Below, piece after piece: positions 55,184-64,000 of a DNA stretch of 64,000 bases. Made by a program: the position numbers and the translations under genes. The notes under the pieces are model-generated. The model was not told where the DNA came from, searched no databases, and saw nothing but the letters and a program-made list of their open reading frames with translations. Within the stretch, counting starts at the first letter, position 1; every line of letters starts with the position of its first letter. Source of the stretch: Enchytraeus crypticus (Eukaryota; Annelida; Clitellata; Enchytraeida; Enchytraeidae); NCBI GenBank assembly GCA_905160935.1, contig CAJHZI010000737.1, forward strand, positions 787,001 to 851,000, in the 5' to 3' direction.

Positions 55184-55739
55184 GAGAACGAGAGAGAACG
55201 AGAAAGCGAGAGAAAGAAAGGGTAATGCAGACCTGGGCTTTTATAGATTTATATCAAAATTATCCATTCTCATACGCGACTCTCAAGTGCTCTGCCAAAC
55301 GCAAGGCTCAAGGTACTAACTACCTGTTACCGCAATTTTTCATTTTATTCACAAACCAGCAACTTTAAGTTATTCGATAAAGCATATGTTATTAAAATAT
55401 TGTATTACTAGTAACGTCTAAGTCTCATTACTCTTTCATCAGCTTCATCTTAGTTGTCTCTATATTACCAGTGCAATTACGGTGGGTTAATCTTCTGTGA
55501 TTCGGAATTAAATCTAGTTTTTAATTCTTTATTACATCATTAAACACCACATGACAAATAAAATTTATTTCAGGACAAATCACATCACAAACACAATGTT
55601 GAAGGAAAAATTTCGACATATTAACATATTTGTCTAGAAGATTGGGAGATCAAAAAGACTCTGGCAACAGAGGCGATAACTGCGTCTATACTTGATAAGA
55701 TCAATGGTAGACTGTTATTGGCAAAAATGGTAGGCTACC
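53856..55739. other. intergenic DNA between FHL and lectin genes
   Basis: No gene recognised. (CA)n/TACACA at 54832-54900 and a (GA)n tract at 55136-55210 are present. Confidence 0.55.
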
Positions 55740-55790
55740 TCTCTCCATTCTTAGCGCACTAACCTATCGGCAGACTCTTGGTTTATAACT
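55740..55790 (-). repeat. LINE B terminal fragment, diverged
   Basis: CTCTCCATTCTTAGCGCACT, AACCTATCGGCAGACTCTTG and GTTTATAAC resemble the reverse complement of the LINE B end. Confidence 0.55.
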
Positions 55791-55812
55791 TATCCACACA
55801 TTTCTTTCCTAG

Positions 55813-55870
55813 TTTCTTTCCAATCAGTAACATACCAGGTTATTCTGGTATGTTACTGATTGGAAAGAAA
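55813..55870. repeat. perfect 26-bp-arm hairpin
   Basis: Left arm 55813-55838 (TTTCTTTCC ... CATACCAG) and right arm 55845-55870 are exact reverse complements over 26 bp, separated by the 6-nt loop GTTATT. The arms have no mismatch. There is no neighbouring CDS, so a terminator role is not implied. Confidence 0.93.
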
Positions 55871-56135
55871 CATACCAGGGTCTGACTCGATTGTTGTAAT
55901 AAATATCTGTTGACATTTGTCAATTATTATGCAGTCTCATTTCACTGAACTGCAGAAGCGAACGTAAGAACATTGTGCATAATAATTCTGTGTCGTTTTT
56001 GAGTCAAGGTCAAGTTAAACTAGCAAAATGTACTAATATCATTAGGCCAATAACAAATACAGCAACTGAAAAAGTGGTCTTAGCGTTTATTTCATTGCTA
56101 TTATCCCTTTATATGATAGTTCATCTATCAATAAC

Positions 56136-56422
56136 TTAGACGCTAAATTCACAAATTGCATATCTTGGAGAGTTGCAGTCCATGTCGTTCCAAGTAAAGT
56201 TCCCCCTTTCAGTGAATTCTGCACAAGATTCATATCCAGTATAAAGCGTGCAATCAAGCGATTTCGACCAGTTCGTGTAGTTCAATGGATAGAAAGTCTC
56301 TTTAGTAGTTGGCATCCAGTAGAATTGAGAAGAACAGTCGTTGACTTTTAATCTCCTCAGGCCAATCTGAAACATCTTCGAGACTGCTTCATTCCAGTAT
56401 ACTTGAGGAAGGTCTGCAAAAA
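56136..56422 (-). CDS. C-type lectin copy A, second-half exon
   Basis: Acceptor tttttcag before 56422, phase 1, giving VFADLPQVYWNEAVSKMF, QIGLRRLKVNDCSSQFYWMP, PLNYTNW, WNDMDC and AICEFSV then TAA. The WND motif, one calcium-site element of C-type lectin domains, is present; the EPN/QPD sugar-selectivity motif is not, so carbohydrate binding is doubtful. Confidence 0.85.
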
Positions 56423-56727
56423 CTGAAAAAGTAAAAGATTTTTATTGATTTATTTCTATCGAAGTATATGAGGTAAATTTAAACTATTCATGCAGAAACT
56501 AAAAATTTTATTTAGATATGGTTTGCTTAAACAAATGTGATAGGCCCTCCTCTCATGGTTGGCCAATTTACGTTCAAAATATAAATACAGTTGCAGGTAA
56601 TTTAGTGCAATGAATGTTTCAAGTGGACAGGTATAATGAGCACAAAGATATTATTTCCAAGAAGAAGATACTTATGATTTAAACACTGATTCAACTCAGA
56701 GTTGTTTTGTGATTGATATACAAATCC

Positions 56728-56822
56728 CTCTCTCTTTATTTCTCTCTTTCTCTCTTTCTCTCTCTTTCTCTCTCTCGCTCTATGTCACTCTCTCTCACTC
56801 TCTCCTTCTCTCCCTGTCTCCG
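56728..56822. repeat. (CT)n microsatellite
   Basis: CTCTCTTT/CTCACTCTCT tract in the intron of lectin copy A. Sequence just beyond (56835-56940) is alignable with the intron of copy B near 63170-63250 (CTCGA-CATGAATGG, ACCTGAGG). Confidence 0.9.
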
Positions 56823-57178
56823 TTGCCAGTCCAGTGCATGGTCAACTCTGACCAACTCGATCATGAATGGTCTTGATCATGAATAGATCTCAATCACAGG
56901 AACATTCATCTAAACTTTATGGCGGTACCTGAGGTTTTTTACATTGAGTTACCTATATTTTGAGCCTAATTCCATTCATTAACTAACCCGTATTGAAACT
57001 TTTCATATAGTTTTCCAGGGCTTTCTGTTCAGTTTGACTTTCAATTATCACTAGATATGCGCCTGGAAGCTTCTGGTCACAAAGCCGCTGATTGGTCGTA
57101 AAATTCCCAAGTTTTTTTAATGAAAATAGTAACAACTGTTCACCTTTGAGGAGATTTTCTCAAAACTACTCGGGCACA

Positions 57179-57530
57179 CTGAAAATAATATAACATATTG
57201 CTTCAAGGTTTTTAGACATTAGTTATGCGCTACCATAATATAATAGATATTCGCTATAAGCGGCATTAAGATTAGAAAATATCAAAAGTGATTTTTCAGT
57301 TCAACATTAGCGTAAATGATTTCACACACGTACATGTCTTTCAAGTAGAGCTTTAACAATTTACAGTTATGTATCTATAATACATAATTATTTAATAATT
57401 CAAACCTGTATGAGATAGAAAATCTACCATCGACATGTACACGGGATGAAAAACATGAGCCATTGTAATACAAGGTAAAACTCAAAGTCTAATTGAGCTA
57501 ATTATTACTTATATTCATGCAGACTTGCCA
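57179..57530. other. upstream of lectin copy A first-half exon
   Basis: No additional exon was recognised. The first bases, GAAAATAATATAACATATTG, match the corresponding flank of copy B (63764-63784), so the duplication extends into the preceding intron. Confidence 0.6.
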
Positions 57531-57697
57531 AAATATTATCTTTATTACTAGAAATATTATCTTTATTACTAGAAATATTATCTTTATTACTAGAAATATT
57601 ATCTTTATTACTAGAAATATTATCTTTATTACTAGAAATATTATCTTTATTACTAGAAATATTATCTTTATTACTAGAAATATTATCTTTATTACTT
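57531..57697. repeat. 21-bp minisatellite, eight copies
   Basis: AAATATTATCTTTATTACTAG repeated eight times with no visible variation, so recently homogenised. Being 21 bp and stop-free, it gives open readings on both strands that are artefacts. Confidence 0.97.
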
Positions 57698-58119
57698 TAT
57701 TATCTTTATTCGTTATTACTTGTCTTGTACGCAATTAGCAGTTAACTAACAGTAGGTTCGAGCCAATCAACTGATAATTTGCAATAGCTAACACCATTTA
57801 ATAGTTTGTTAAAAATATTAATTTTATTTTGTTAATTAGATCCTCTTTAAACATTTTGTTTGCTAACATGCCATAATTACTGGTTTATCGAGCGTGCCCA
57901 AGCTCCTGAAACTAAAGTAAACCATCTACACCAATGGACCTAGTCTTATCGACCTAATCATCTAGCCTACATATAGATCTAGTCGCCTTGTTCTAATCAC
58001 CTAAATCTTGTCAGGTAAAGACATAGCCATCTAGGCGTGTATTCACCTAGAGCTATGGTTGTCTAGACCTTATCACACAGAATTAGAACACAGACATAGT
58101 CACATCGAACTTATCACCA

Positions 58120-58560
58120 AGTACTAGTCACATCCTCCTAGTCACCAGTAGTTAGTCATCTATACCTAGTCACTTGTACTAGTCACCAGTAGTTAGTCAT
58201 CTATACCTAGTCACTTGTACTAGTCACCAGTAGTTAGTCATCTATACCTAGTCACTCGTACTAGTCACCAGTAGTTAGTTATCTATACCTAGTCACTCGT
58301 ACTAGTCACCAGTAGTTAGTCATCTATACCTAGTCACTTGTACTAGTCACCAGTAGTTAGTCATCTATACCTAGTCACTCGTACTAGTCACCAGTAGTTA
58401 GTTATCTATACCTAGTCACTCGTACTAGTCACCAGTAGTTAGTCATCTATACCTAGTCACTTGTACTAGTCACCAGTAGTTAGTCATCTATACCTAGTTA
58501 CTCGTACTTAGTCACCAGTAGTTAGTCATCTATAGCTAGTCACTCATGCATAGTCACCAT
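58120..58560. repeat. 41-bp minisatellite, about ten copies
   Basis: Unit GTCACCAGTAGTTAGTCATC plus TATACCTAGTCACTYGTACTA; landmarks 58141, 58182 and onward at 41-bp steps. Two unit variants (CACTT and CACTC) alternate, suggesting a higher-order repeat. Confidence 0.93.
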
Positions 58561-59215
58561 GATCTAACCGCCTAGCCCTAGCTTCTTAGACCTAGTCATT
58601 TAGACTTCATCACCTAGACCTAGTCACAGAGGTCTAAATCATATAGGCCTACTCAGTTAGACATAGTCTCCTAAATCTAGTCACATAGACCCAGACGCCT
58701 AATCTTCTAATTTTAATCACCTAGGCCTAGTTAATATAGGCCTTTTTACTTAGACCTAGCTATAGACCCAGTCACCTTGACCCAATTACCAAGATATCGT
58801 CACCAAGATATATTCGCTTAGACCTGACCTAGATACTTAGACCTAGATACTTAGACCTAGATACTTAGCCTAGATACTTAGATCTAGATACCTTGACTTA
58901 GTTACTTTGACCTAGATACGTTGACCTAGATACTTAGACCTAGATGCTTAGACCTAGATGTTTAGACCTAAATACTTCGACCTAGTACTTCGACCTAGAT
59001 ACTTAGACCTAGATACTTAGACCTAAATACTTAGACCTAGATGCTCAGACCTAGATACTTGGATCTAAGTACTTAGACCTAGTCATACAGGGCTAGTCAC
59101 CTAAACCTCGTCACTCAGATCAAGTCGCCTAGTTTTAATCACCTAGTCCTAGTTCATATAGGCCTAGTCATTTAGACCTAATTGCTTAGACCTAAACAAC
59201 TACATCAAGTCACCT
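58561..59215. repeat. degenerate CCTAGTCAC / ACTTAGACCTAGAT array
   Basis: 14-16 bp units GACCTAGATACTTA and CACCTAGACCTAGT, diverged. Together with 57930-58120 and the 41-bp array it makes about 1.3 kb of CCTAGTCA-derived DNA upstream of lectin copy A. Confidence 0.88.
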
Positions 59216-59519
59216 AGACCAATATTTGGCACATCACATTTTGATCTTTTTAGAACATAAGCGACTGAAAGCGATCACAAAATTAAATCTACATGTACAT
59301 TGTTTAAGTGAAAAGAAAAAGATAACAGCTGTAAATTCACAGAAATATATTTCTGTGAATAAATAAATAAAATAAATAAAAGAATAAATAAAATAAATAA
59401 AATGCTACTACTGAATCTAACAGACCACAGAAGAACCTTTACATGGAAGATCTACTCTTAGATAAATATTATTAGACGCAACCAATGCTCGCTTGGGACA
59501 GTTCGATATATAGTTAATA

Positions 59520-60360
59520 ATAATAAATAAATAAATAAAGGTTTAACGTCCGTTTCCTCATCCAGGGATGATGTCAGGGACGTCCCCAACAGCACACATC
59601 ACTACAGATCAATTCACCCAGACCAATCTGCGAAAGAAATTGCTGAGGAGAAGTAAGGTCCTAAACGAATACCAGTCCGATGATCAAAAAATGGTCAAGG
59701 TAGATTGATTATGTCTATGGTGGGAAAAGGTAAGTTTTAAGCTTGCTAGAGAATGTTGAAAGAGAAGAACAAGAGCGAAGATTAGCAGGTAAAGAGTTCC
59801 AGATTGTGGGTGCTGCGTAAGAAAAAGAACGTCTGCCCAATGACGGGAGAATATTTGGAACTGAGAGAAGATTGGCGTCGGTGGAGCGAAGTGTACGTGA
59901 GGGGCGATAGGAAGAAGAATTTCAGATAAGTAACAAGGCTTGCCAAATCGCAGAGTTTTGAAAGTTAATAAAGCTATTTTATATTTTATGCGTTGATTAA
60001 CAGGGAGCCAATGAAGACTATGAAGTAGAGAAAGAGAGCGAAATTGAAGTCGAGAGGACTTACAAACAACACGTGCAAGAGAATTTTGGACGTGTTGCAA
60101 ACGATTGAGAGAAGAAGTAGGCAACCCATGTAATAATGAATTACAGTAGTCGAGCTTTAAATGAACTTTAGAATTAGCAAGGATAGTGGCTGAATTTCTA
60201 GTAAGGGATGGACGTATTTGCCTAATCTGACGAATCTGATAGAAAGAAGCGCGACAAACAGAATAGATATGGGATTTAAAGTCAAGGTTTTCTTCAAATA
60301 TGACTCCAAGGTTTTTGGCGGATCGACAAGGTGAAAGAGCAAGAGTCTGAAAACAGAGTT
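59520..60360 (-). pseudogene. LINE D: longest copy, CR1/L2-like RT C-terminus and 3' UTR
   Basis: The minus strand has SSLNRLQHVQNSLARVVCKS, SLLHSLHWLPVNQRIKYKIA, LLTFKTLRFGKPCYLSEILL and a PQSGTLYLL remnant of the usual WNSLP end, then about 150 bp of 3' UTR and the tail GGACGTTAAACC(TTTATT)n at 59530-59570. This is the closing segment of CR1/L2-type reverse transcriptases. It is 5'-truncated near 60360. It defines the 3' tail shared with SINE1. Confidence 0.9.
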
Positions 60361-60844
60361 GAGAAAAAATAAATGTTTATATTCAAATTAAAAGTTATAT
60401 TTCGACCTAATGAAAGTTTATCACTCTTAGCCGAAAGGGCCAATGATTCTAATTGATTCTAGTGATTCGCTGTAATTCAACTACACGGACGATATTAAAT
60501 CGATGCTCCCTGATGCGAACATCTTCATATCATCTGTTGTGACATTGCTATTTATATTTAATAATTTATTGTTTACTTTTCACGTTTCGTCGGTGAGCTA
60601 TGACGTCAATACATTGATTTTTACATTATATCTATTATATTATATATATTATATATATTATTATATTATTATATTATATATATATATATATTATATTATA
60701 TATATTATATATACATTATATATTATATTATTATTTTTACATCGTATACATTGATTTTTACAGTGTGGGTTTAACGTTAAGGTCAGAAGCTTGAAGGGCT
60801 TCCTTCAAGACCTTCTCTTCAAGACGTCATATGCACTGAAGTAC
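60361..60844. other. intergenic with TATAT array
   Basis: No gene; (TATAT/ATTATA)n at 60620-60740 gives Tyr/Ile readings that are artefacts. Confidence 0.6.
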
Positions 60845-60980
60845 CTTGAATGGTAAATGTCCGAGATTTTGCTCTCTGATTAGCTCTACCGGGAATTGAT
60901 CCCAGGACCTCAGGAACGGCATTTGAAATTTCACGCCTCTATATAGCGCGCTTACACACTGAGCCACCACAACATTCAGT
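60845..60980 (-). repeat. tRNA-derived SINE (SINE2-related head)
   Basis: The minus strand starts TGGTGGCTCAGTGTGTAAGC (strong A box), then GGTCCTGGGATCAATTCCCG (B box), then AGAGCAAAATCTCGGACATT like SINE2. The SINE2 3' part is missing. Confidence 0.75.
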
Positions 60981-60999
60981 CGGCATTGTTTTAATTGTG

Positions 61000-61298
61000 C
61001 TAAAGGTTATATTCACAGATAGGCGGGTATTCTGGGTCTGGACGGCAAACTATGTCATTCCACTTGTAATTGTAAACCTGATGAAAGTTAACGCAAGATT
61101 CGTAAGCCTTGAACGCTGGAACGTACGAACAAGGATTTTGAGTGAGATCCCAGTTGGTATAGTTCATTGGAATGAATGGACCGCTGGTCTTTGGCATCCA
61201 GTAGATATTAGTAGTACAGTTGTCCACTTGCAATCTTCTCGCACCCAACAAGAACCCTCGAGTCGTATACCAGCTTACTGTGGGGCAGTTTAGTGAAA
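61000..61298 (-). CDS. C-type lectin copy B, second-half exon
   Basis: Acceptor ttttttcag before 61298; phase 1. Contains LLGARRLQVDNCTTNIYWMP, GPFIPMNYTNW, WNDIVC and ICEYNL. Cysteines are placed as in copy A plus one extra CPT cysteine near the start. Confidence 0.88.
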
Positions 61299-62240
61299 CT
61301 GAAAAAATACGTTAAGCAGTATTTATTAAGCAGTATTTAATTTTAGATCAGAAAAATTGCCTTTAATTACCCAAAGTGAAGTTTACAAAATAATTTTCTT
61401 GTTCAGTTGTTGCTTAGTCGCCGTTAACGAAACGTGCAGAGAACGGTTGTTTTAGACATCAGTGGCCCGGACACATCACGGAAATAGTATTGGTTAAGGT
61501 CTCAATTACACCGATTTTGCTCGGAGAATACTTTCTTTGAATAGTTTTAGAAACGGATTCCAAACGGAGGCCAATGGATGCTGTTATATGCGGTTCATAT
61601 TTACGATACTCATAGCGTTTCCCCGTGTTGTGCTCGGGTGTGGTTGGACCGCTGCAGAATGGGGTAATCGAAAACAATGTGCTGCTTGTACGTAAGAGGC
61701 GACTAAGGCAGGAGCTGAATATGGCTAGAGGGAACCCAGCTCACCATGAAATATTTTCCCCTAGGATAACATAGTAATTAATCCATCTAACTGAGGAAGG
61801 CAACTAACTGATCTAACGGCATCTAACTGATGGAAACCACCTCTGAAGCCATACTTTTCCTAAGCTATAGGCTACATAAGGTATGGATAAGGCATAGACT
61901 TTGTGAAGGGATTAACTTGTTGATCTAAGGAGTGTTCTTATGGAGCGAGAAAACAGACTTTGAGTATGAATATGTACCTTGAACCTGCCACGTGTCAGTG
62001 CACTGAACAATAGCGTTACAATACGAGCTAAATAGGACACAATTTTAAGGGAAGGGAGAGGTTTACTGAAAGAGGTGATATGAGGTAGAATGAAGGGAAA
62101 GAAAAGCAGAGGAAGACCGAAATAAGGAATTCTGTACGATATAAAGATCCACTCGTATAAACTATGGTCATGAGGAGGAAAACGGCAGACAGAGAAGAGT
62201 GTATGCATTACATACCATGGACCTGCCAGTAAGTAATGTA

Positions 62241-62282
<42 letters not shown>

Positions 62283-63101
62283 ATTACATTCAGTATGTAT
62301 AACTGTAGCCGTTAGCTATACTTTACGTAGAGTTAACAGTATTATCTACATGTAGATAATACTGTTATAAATAGTAGATAATAAGCTGTAATACATGTAC
62401 TGTAGATAATGAAGGATACCAGTGTATCAGTATGTGCGGGGTTCAAATCATGAGCTCACCACTCACTGACATCGCTTTCAAGTGAGGAAACCGACCATTG
62501 GCTTATATAAGTGACTTTTTATACTTTTCAATTTTCTCCCTCCAATAATAAACTTCAATTCAAATGAATCTTTGCTACATTGTATATTTGATTAACTATT
62601 ACTCCATAAGTTCTTGAAAGTTAAATATAAGCATAAAGTGAGCTCCACCACACTTATGAGTTCGACATCTATCAATTTTTACTTTATTCCCAACTAAGTC
62701 TTAATTAGACTTAACGTATATACAACGTATATAGTCGTTATAGTTCAATAAATTCCAGAGCAAAGCCACTAATGATAAGCTTCGGAGATAGTTTCCCATT
62801 TACTTTTAAAAAAGCTATTAGTCAACTTCATTACGTACATGCGGGTTTTAGTCTTTTCAGTTTTTTCAGTTCTTTCTTTTTGTATTAGTCTCAGTTTGTA
62901 TTGTTCTGTAAAGCGCAATTTTAAACTTGTTCAAAGACAAGCACTGTGATATAGTGAACATCCATACTGCTGTAAATTAATTTTAAAATAGCAATCTAAA
63001 TCTTTAAACAGTTTATAGTCAATTATCTATGTTACGTTTATGGTCAATTATCATATGACGTCCCTGATATCATCCTTGTATGCGGAAACAGACGTTAAAC
63101 C

Positions 63102-63141
<40 letters not shown>

Positions 63142-63761
63142 GTTCGGCGTATAGCCGAGATTTTACATGTTGACCAGCTCGACCATGAATGGATCTCATG
63201 ACGTCAGTAACAAACGATAAAACTTAACAATGTTACCTGAGGCTCTAGACATTAAGCTAGATGCTGTTTTACATGTATTAATTCCCCATGTTGTATCATG
63301 GACGCTGAAAAATAGATCAAAATATACACGGCACGTGTCATAATAGGAGACGGAAAACCACCTCAGAAGCCATATTATTTTCAAGGCATAGACTACATTA
63401 AGGTGTGGACAAGGCATAGCCTTTTATAAAGGGATTTACTTGTTCATTGATAGAGTGTTCTTTATGAAGCGTGAATAGTAGCATATGAGTAGGAATATGT
63501 ACCTTGGACCTGTTATTTCACAGAACCCAAAAGAGAGGGTATTTTATAATCTACCTCCATTGGTATACTAACCCGTATTGAAACCTATGATATAGTTCTC
63601 CAGGGCTGTCTGTTCAGTTTGACTTTCAATCATCACCATATATGCACCAGGAAACTTCTTCTCACAGAAACGTTGATTGTCTGTTAAGTTTCCAATTTCT
63701 AGAGGGAAATGGTAGCAGCTGGGCAGGTTTGAGGATATTTTCACAAAACTACTCGGGCACA
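61000..63761 (-). CDS. C-type lectin domain gene copy B (5' exon beyond window)
   Basis: Exons 63761-63573 and 61298-61000 join through a split Val codon into an uninterrupted C-type lectin domain of about 160 residues ending at TAG (61002-61000). First half: CPSSFVKISSNLPSCYHF, FCEKKFPGAYMVMIESQTEQ. Second half: NCPTVSWYTTRGFLLGARRL, NYTNW, YESCVNFHQVYNYKWNDIVC and PPICEYNL. The WND motif is kept; no EPN/QPD motif is visible, so mannose or galactose specificity is not predicted. The first codon is split with an upstream exon that should carry a signal peptide, outside the window. Copies A and B are tandem paralogues. Intron 2.27 kb against 0.57 kb in A, swollen by at least five repeat insertions. 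Confidence 0.88.
61616..62010 (+). repeat. SINE3 copy, long
   Basis: GTGTGGTTGGACCGCTGCAG, TACGTAAGAGGCGACTAAGG, CCACCTCTGAAGCCATACTT, GGATAAGGCATAGACTTTGT, GAGTGTTCTTATGGAGCGAG, GAATATGTACCTTGAACCTG, CCACGTGTCAGTGCACTGAA. In the lectin B intron. GTGTGGTTGGACCGC-like bases also appear near 51570-51595. Confidence 0.8.
62030..62282 (+). repeat. LINE B fragment with (GA)n tail
   Basis: AGGTTTACTGAAAGAGGTGA, GAATGAAGGGAAAGAAAAGC, AGAGGAAGACCGAAATAAGG, AAAGATCCACTCGTATAAAC, CATTACATACCATGGACCTG, CCAGTAAGTAATGTACCAAG then (GA)n to 62281. Confidence 0.85.
62334..62367. repeat. 34-bp perfect palindrome
   Basis: TAACAGTATTATCTACA (62334-62350) followed with no spacer by its exact reverse complement (62351-62367). 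Located in the lectin B intron, 50 bp after the LINE B (GA)n tail. Confidence 0.93.
62385..62505 (+). repeat. SINE1 copy
   Basis: CAGTATGTGCGGGGTTCAAA (B box), GAGCTCACCACTCACTGACA, TCGCTTTCAAGTGAGGAAAC, CGAC. The tRNA head is degraded. Confidence 0.75.
63055..63140 (+). repeat. LINE D 3'-tail fragment with (ATT)n
   Basis: ATGACGTCCCTGATATCATC, CTTGTATGCGGAAACAGACG, TTAAACCTTTATTATTATT. Only the last 60 bp of the element and its microsatellite tail. Confidence 0.85.
63330..63535 (+). repeat. SINE3 copy
   Basis: CATAATAGGAGACGGAAAAC, CACCTCAGAAGCCATATTAT, GACAAGGCATAGCC, TTTACTTGTTCATTGATAGA, GTGTTCTTTATGAAGCGTGA, GGAATATGTACCTTGGACCT. It ends 38 bp before the donor end of lectin B first-half exon. 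Confidence 0.8.
63573..63761 (-). CDS. C-type lectin copy B, first-half exon
   Basis: Acceptor ttttcag before 63761, donor CGG|gttagt after 63573. Encodes (x)CPSSFVKISSNLPSCYHFP, EIGNLTDNQRFCEKKFPGAY and MVMIESQTEQTALENYIIGF. It has an N-glycosylation sequon NLT. The upstream 63764-64000 shows intronic AT-rich DNA only. Confidence 0.88.
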
Positions 63762-64000
63762 CTGAAAATAATATTACATATTGCTTCAGTTTTTGAAATA
63801 TCAATTAGGTGCAAGATTATCAAATTGCTATATGCTCACAGCCGCAAAAATATACAAAATATATCAAAGTAAGAAATAGATACTAAAAACAAAAAAGCTC
63901 TGACAATTTATAATTATTTAGGCTATTTATACATTTTGGAACCTGTATGACATAGCTACCGTAAGCATATAACAGTTGAAATATTTTCGCAACCCTTGAT

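Larger units (their letters stand above)
56136..57178 (-). pseudogene. C-type lectin domain gene copy A (frameshifted)
   Basis: Two exons of one C-type lectin domain: 57178-56988 (first half) and 56422-56136 (second half, ends TAA). The first exon matches its paralogue at 63761-63573 (CPSSF-KISS, then C-x2-K-PGAY-V-IESQTEQ-ALENY) but is 191 rather than 189 nt. Around an A7 run after TACTATTTTCATT the frame shifts, and TAA appears at 57119-57117. The second exon is open: IGLRRLKVNDC, YTNW, YESCAEF, WNDMDC, ICEF. No signal-peptide exon was found upstream. Either the copy is a pseudogene or the homopolymer holds an assembly error. Confidence 0.75.

Noticed and set aside
57498-57738. Apparent repeat proteins on both strands
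   Set aside because: A 21-bp unit without stops keeps any frame open; both strands are equally open.

Overview
This 64 kb window is AT-rich, repeat-crowded nuclear DNA from an invertebrate animal. The evidence is split genes with GT-AG introns, animal-specific families (PSKH1-type kinase, four-and-a-half-LIM protein, C-type lectin domains), several LINE and SINE families, and dense microsatellites. I cannot name the species or phylum from sequence alone.

Layout. (1) Positions 1-9608, minus strand: at least five exons of a linear alkyl/aryl-sulfatase (SDS-hydrolase type) metallo-beta-lactamase-fold enzyme, from an N-terminal membrane anchor at 9608 to a phase-0 donor at 1441. The C-terminal part runs off the left edge. 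(2) 9609-15801: intergenic, with a broken THAP domain, a tRNA-like pseudogene and a 5'-truncated LINE with a perfect 11-bp target-site duplication. (3) 15802-22975, plus strand: a complete six-exon PSKH1 orthologue (514 residues) with a roughly 90-residue activation-segment insertion and a missing subdomain-IX aspartate. (4) 22976-44417: a 21 kb gene-poor stretch of minisatellites, LINE and SINE pieces and a fold-back Tc1/mariner remnant, plus one doubtful minus-strand terminal exon at 43084-43340. (5) 44418-52394, plus strand: a complete four-and-a-half-LIM (FHL) gene, 290 residues in five coding exons. (6) 56136-63761, minus strand: two tandem C-type-lectin-domain genes. The downstream copy is frameshifted and the upstream one is open, with its 5' exon beyond the right edge.

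Mobile DNA. Five non-LTR groups are recognisable: A, B and C with RTE/BovB-like ends, D with a CR1/L2-like end, and E with a distinct C-terminus and an (AAT)n tail. Three non-autonomous families are also present. SINE1 shares its 3' tail with LINE D, and SINE3 shares its 3' tail with LINE B; both look like LINE-SINE partner pairs. Many (GA)n, (ATT)n and (TA)n tracts sit at or inside these element ends.

The most unusual signals are: TTGA/TGAT tandem repeats, in the sense direction, next to 3' splice sites in all three multi-exon genes on both strands; the kinase insertion and lost aspartate; the fold-back mariner whose arms contain transposase coding sequence; and two very perfect palindromes at 55813-55870 and 62334-62367. 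The genes are functionally unrelated and show no sign of acting together; the shared feature is the repeat-driven architecture.
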